Position numbers and translations under genes: made by a program. This document shows positions 4,463 to 5,239 of a stretch of DNA of 5,239 nucleotides, piece by piece; positions within the stretch are counted from its first letter, which is position 1, and every line of letters begins with the position of its first letter. Under the pieces are notes generated by a model that worked only from the letters and a program-made list of their open reading frames with translations, did no database searches and was not told the DNA's origin. Source of the stretch: Actinomycetota bacterium (GTDB lineage Bacteria; Actinomycetota; CADDZG01; WHSQ01). The stretch lies in the NCBI GenBank assembly GCA_013695055.1, contig JACDBF010000272.1, positions 1 to 5,239 of the forward strand, written 5' to 3'.

Positions 4463-5239
4463 TCTTTGTCCCTTCGATGGATGCCAGCTGCTCCTTCAGG
4501 CGGGCGCGCCCTTCCTCCCAGGCGGCCCGGGAGATGCGGCCCGACTGGTATTCGAGGTCGAGCCTGGCGATTGTGGCGAGGATGTCCGAACGTGACGAGG
4601 GGGCCGGCCGACGGCTCGAGGGGGTCGGGGATGCGGGCCGCCTGCTGCGGAGAAGAGCCACGGCGCCGGCCCCCACCACCGCGAGCCCGGCGAGGACGGC
4701 TCCGGCCGCGAGACCCGGGGAGAATCCCGCCTCGGCCACCGCCAGCGCCGGGACTCCATCTCCCGGATCGAGGTCCTCGGCCGTCCACACGCTATAGCGA
4801 TCCTCTTCGATGGTCTCTTCCCCGCGCGGTTCGAGGCGATCGCTCTCGATCCGGAGAGGCGGGGTCGCGTAAACCGATATCTCGGCGGTCGGATAGAGAG
4901 CGGTCTTCGTGAGGTCGAAGATCCCTCCGCCCCGGCCTTCGATGAGGTAAGTGAACGAGATGCGGCTCTCGCCCGGGGGAATGGCGGTCGTGGCCGCGAA
5001 GCCGTAGTCCTGCCGGATGATCTCGGGGATGTCGAGCTCTGAATCGACGATCCCGCACTCGGGCGGACAAGCTGCTCCAGAGGGCAGCGCGAAGCCCAGG
5101 CTCGGGACGGGGCCCTTGGGGTCGGCGTCCATGGCCCGGGCCCGGCCGATGTAGGCGCGATCAGTCGGGTTGACGATCGTCAGCGACTCGAGGACGCTGA
5201 GCCCGCCCTCGAACGGCCTCACGAACAGTGAATCTCTCA
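4437..5239 (-). CDS. Partial CDS: membrane-anchored beta-rich protein with short C-terminal helical domain, upstream of ccmA
   Basis: The frame is open from the window edge; the N-terminus is missing, and the GTG at 5222 is probably an internal valine because coding-like sequence (RDSLFV) precedes it. The visible 266 residues begin with a beta-rich region (LTIVNPTDRAYIG, AIPPGESRISFTY), consistent with an immunoglobulin-like extracytoplasmic domain. It contains a CPPEC pair. A single transmembrane helix at about 171-196 (Gly/Ala/Leu/Val) is followed by RSRR, placing the C-terminus inside, then a Pro/Ser/Arg linker. The last ~40 residues (ATIARLDLEYQSGRISRAAWEEG...) resemble SHOCT-type short helical domains. 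I do not recognise the full protein. Its position directly before ccmABCD suggests a role in cytochrome c maturation or an envelope scaffold, by inference only. Confidence 0.8.
   Translation of the reverse strand, partial: RDSLFVRPFEGGLSVLESLTIVNPTDRAYIGRARAMDADPKGPVPSLGFALPSGAACPPECGIVDSELDIPEIIRQDYGFAATTAIPPGESRISFTYLIEGRGGGIFDLTKTALYPTAEISVYATPPLRIESDRLEPRGEETIEEDRYSVWTAEDLDPGDGVPALAVAEAGFSPGLAAGAVLAGLAVVGAGAVALLRSRRPASPTPSSRRPAPSSRSDILATIARLDLEYQSGRISRAAWEEGRARLKEQLASIEGTKSSPAEPVS

Overview
All supportable genes lie on the minus strand, so the window reads biologically from 5239 down to 1. It looks like a high-GC bacterial chromosome segment carrying two linked respiratory modules: a System I cytochrome c maturation (ccm) operon and the start of a cytochrome b6-type quinol-oxidising complex. 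The window alone does not fix the taxon. The mix of Ccm proteins, a b6-like cytochrome b and a dicluster ferredoxin would suit an environmental lineage such as Methylomirabilota/Rokubacteria, Deltaproteobacteria-like groups, Gemmatimonadota or Acidobacteriota; this is a loose inference.

Region 5239-4437 holds the 3' part of an unnamed membrane-anchored protein: a beta-rich extracytoplasmic part, one transmembrane helix, a Pro/Ser/Arg linker and a short C-terminal helical domain. Region 4462-4322 is an unusual junction. The end-of-gene/start-of-ccmA sequence occurs three times around a long hairpin, and each copy keeps a GTGA stop-start overlap. Region 4331-1970 is ccmA-ccmB-ccmC-ccmD: the haem-handling ABC transporter plus the haem-presenting proteins, tightly packed with GTGA overlaps at A/B and C/D. 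ccmD is only 45 codons long with a GTG start.

Region 1969-1855 is a 115-bp intergenic gap. It has a weak hairpin just after ccmD and a good -10 box (TATGAT) only 8 nt before the next start codon, which suggests a leaderless promoter for the second module.

Region 1854-1 is the electron-transfer module: an unrecognised two-helix membrane protein of 123 aa, a 138-aa ferredoxin with two [4Fe-4S] motifs, a 257-aa cytochrome b of the b6 type (HX13H and HX14H haem pairs, and a Cys where cytochrome b6 attaches haem ci), and the first 81 codons of an Ala/Pro-rich protein that runs off the window. No Rieske protein, cytochrome b C-terminal subunit (PEWY) or c-type cytochrome is visible; they may lie beyond position 1 or elsewhere. 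The two modules make sense together, because Ccm proteins mature the c-type cytochromes that such a complex would normally reduce.
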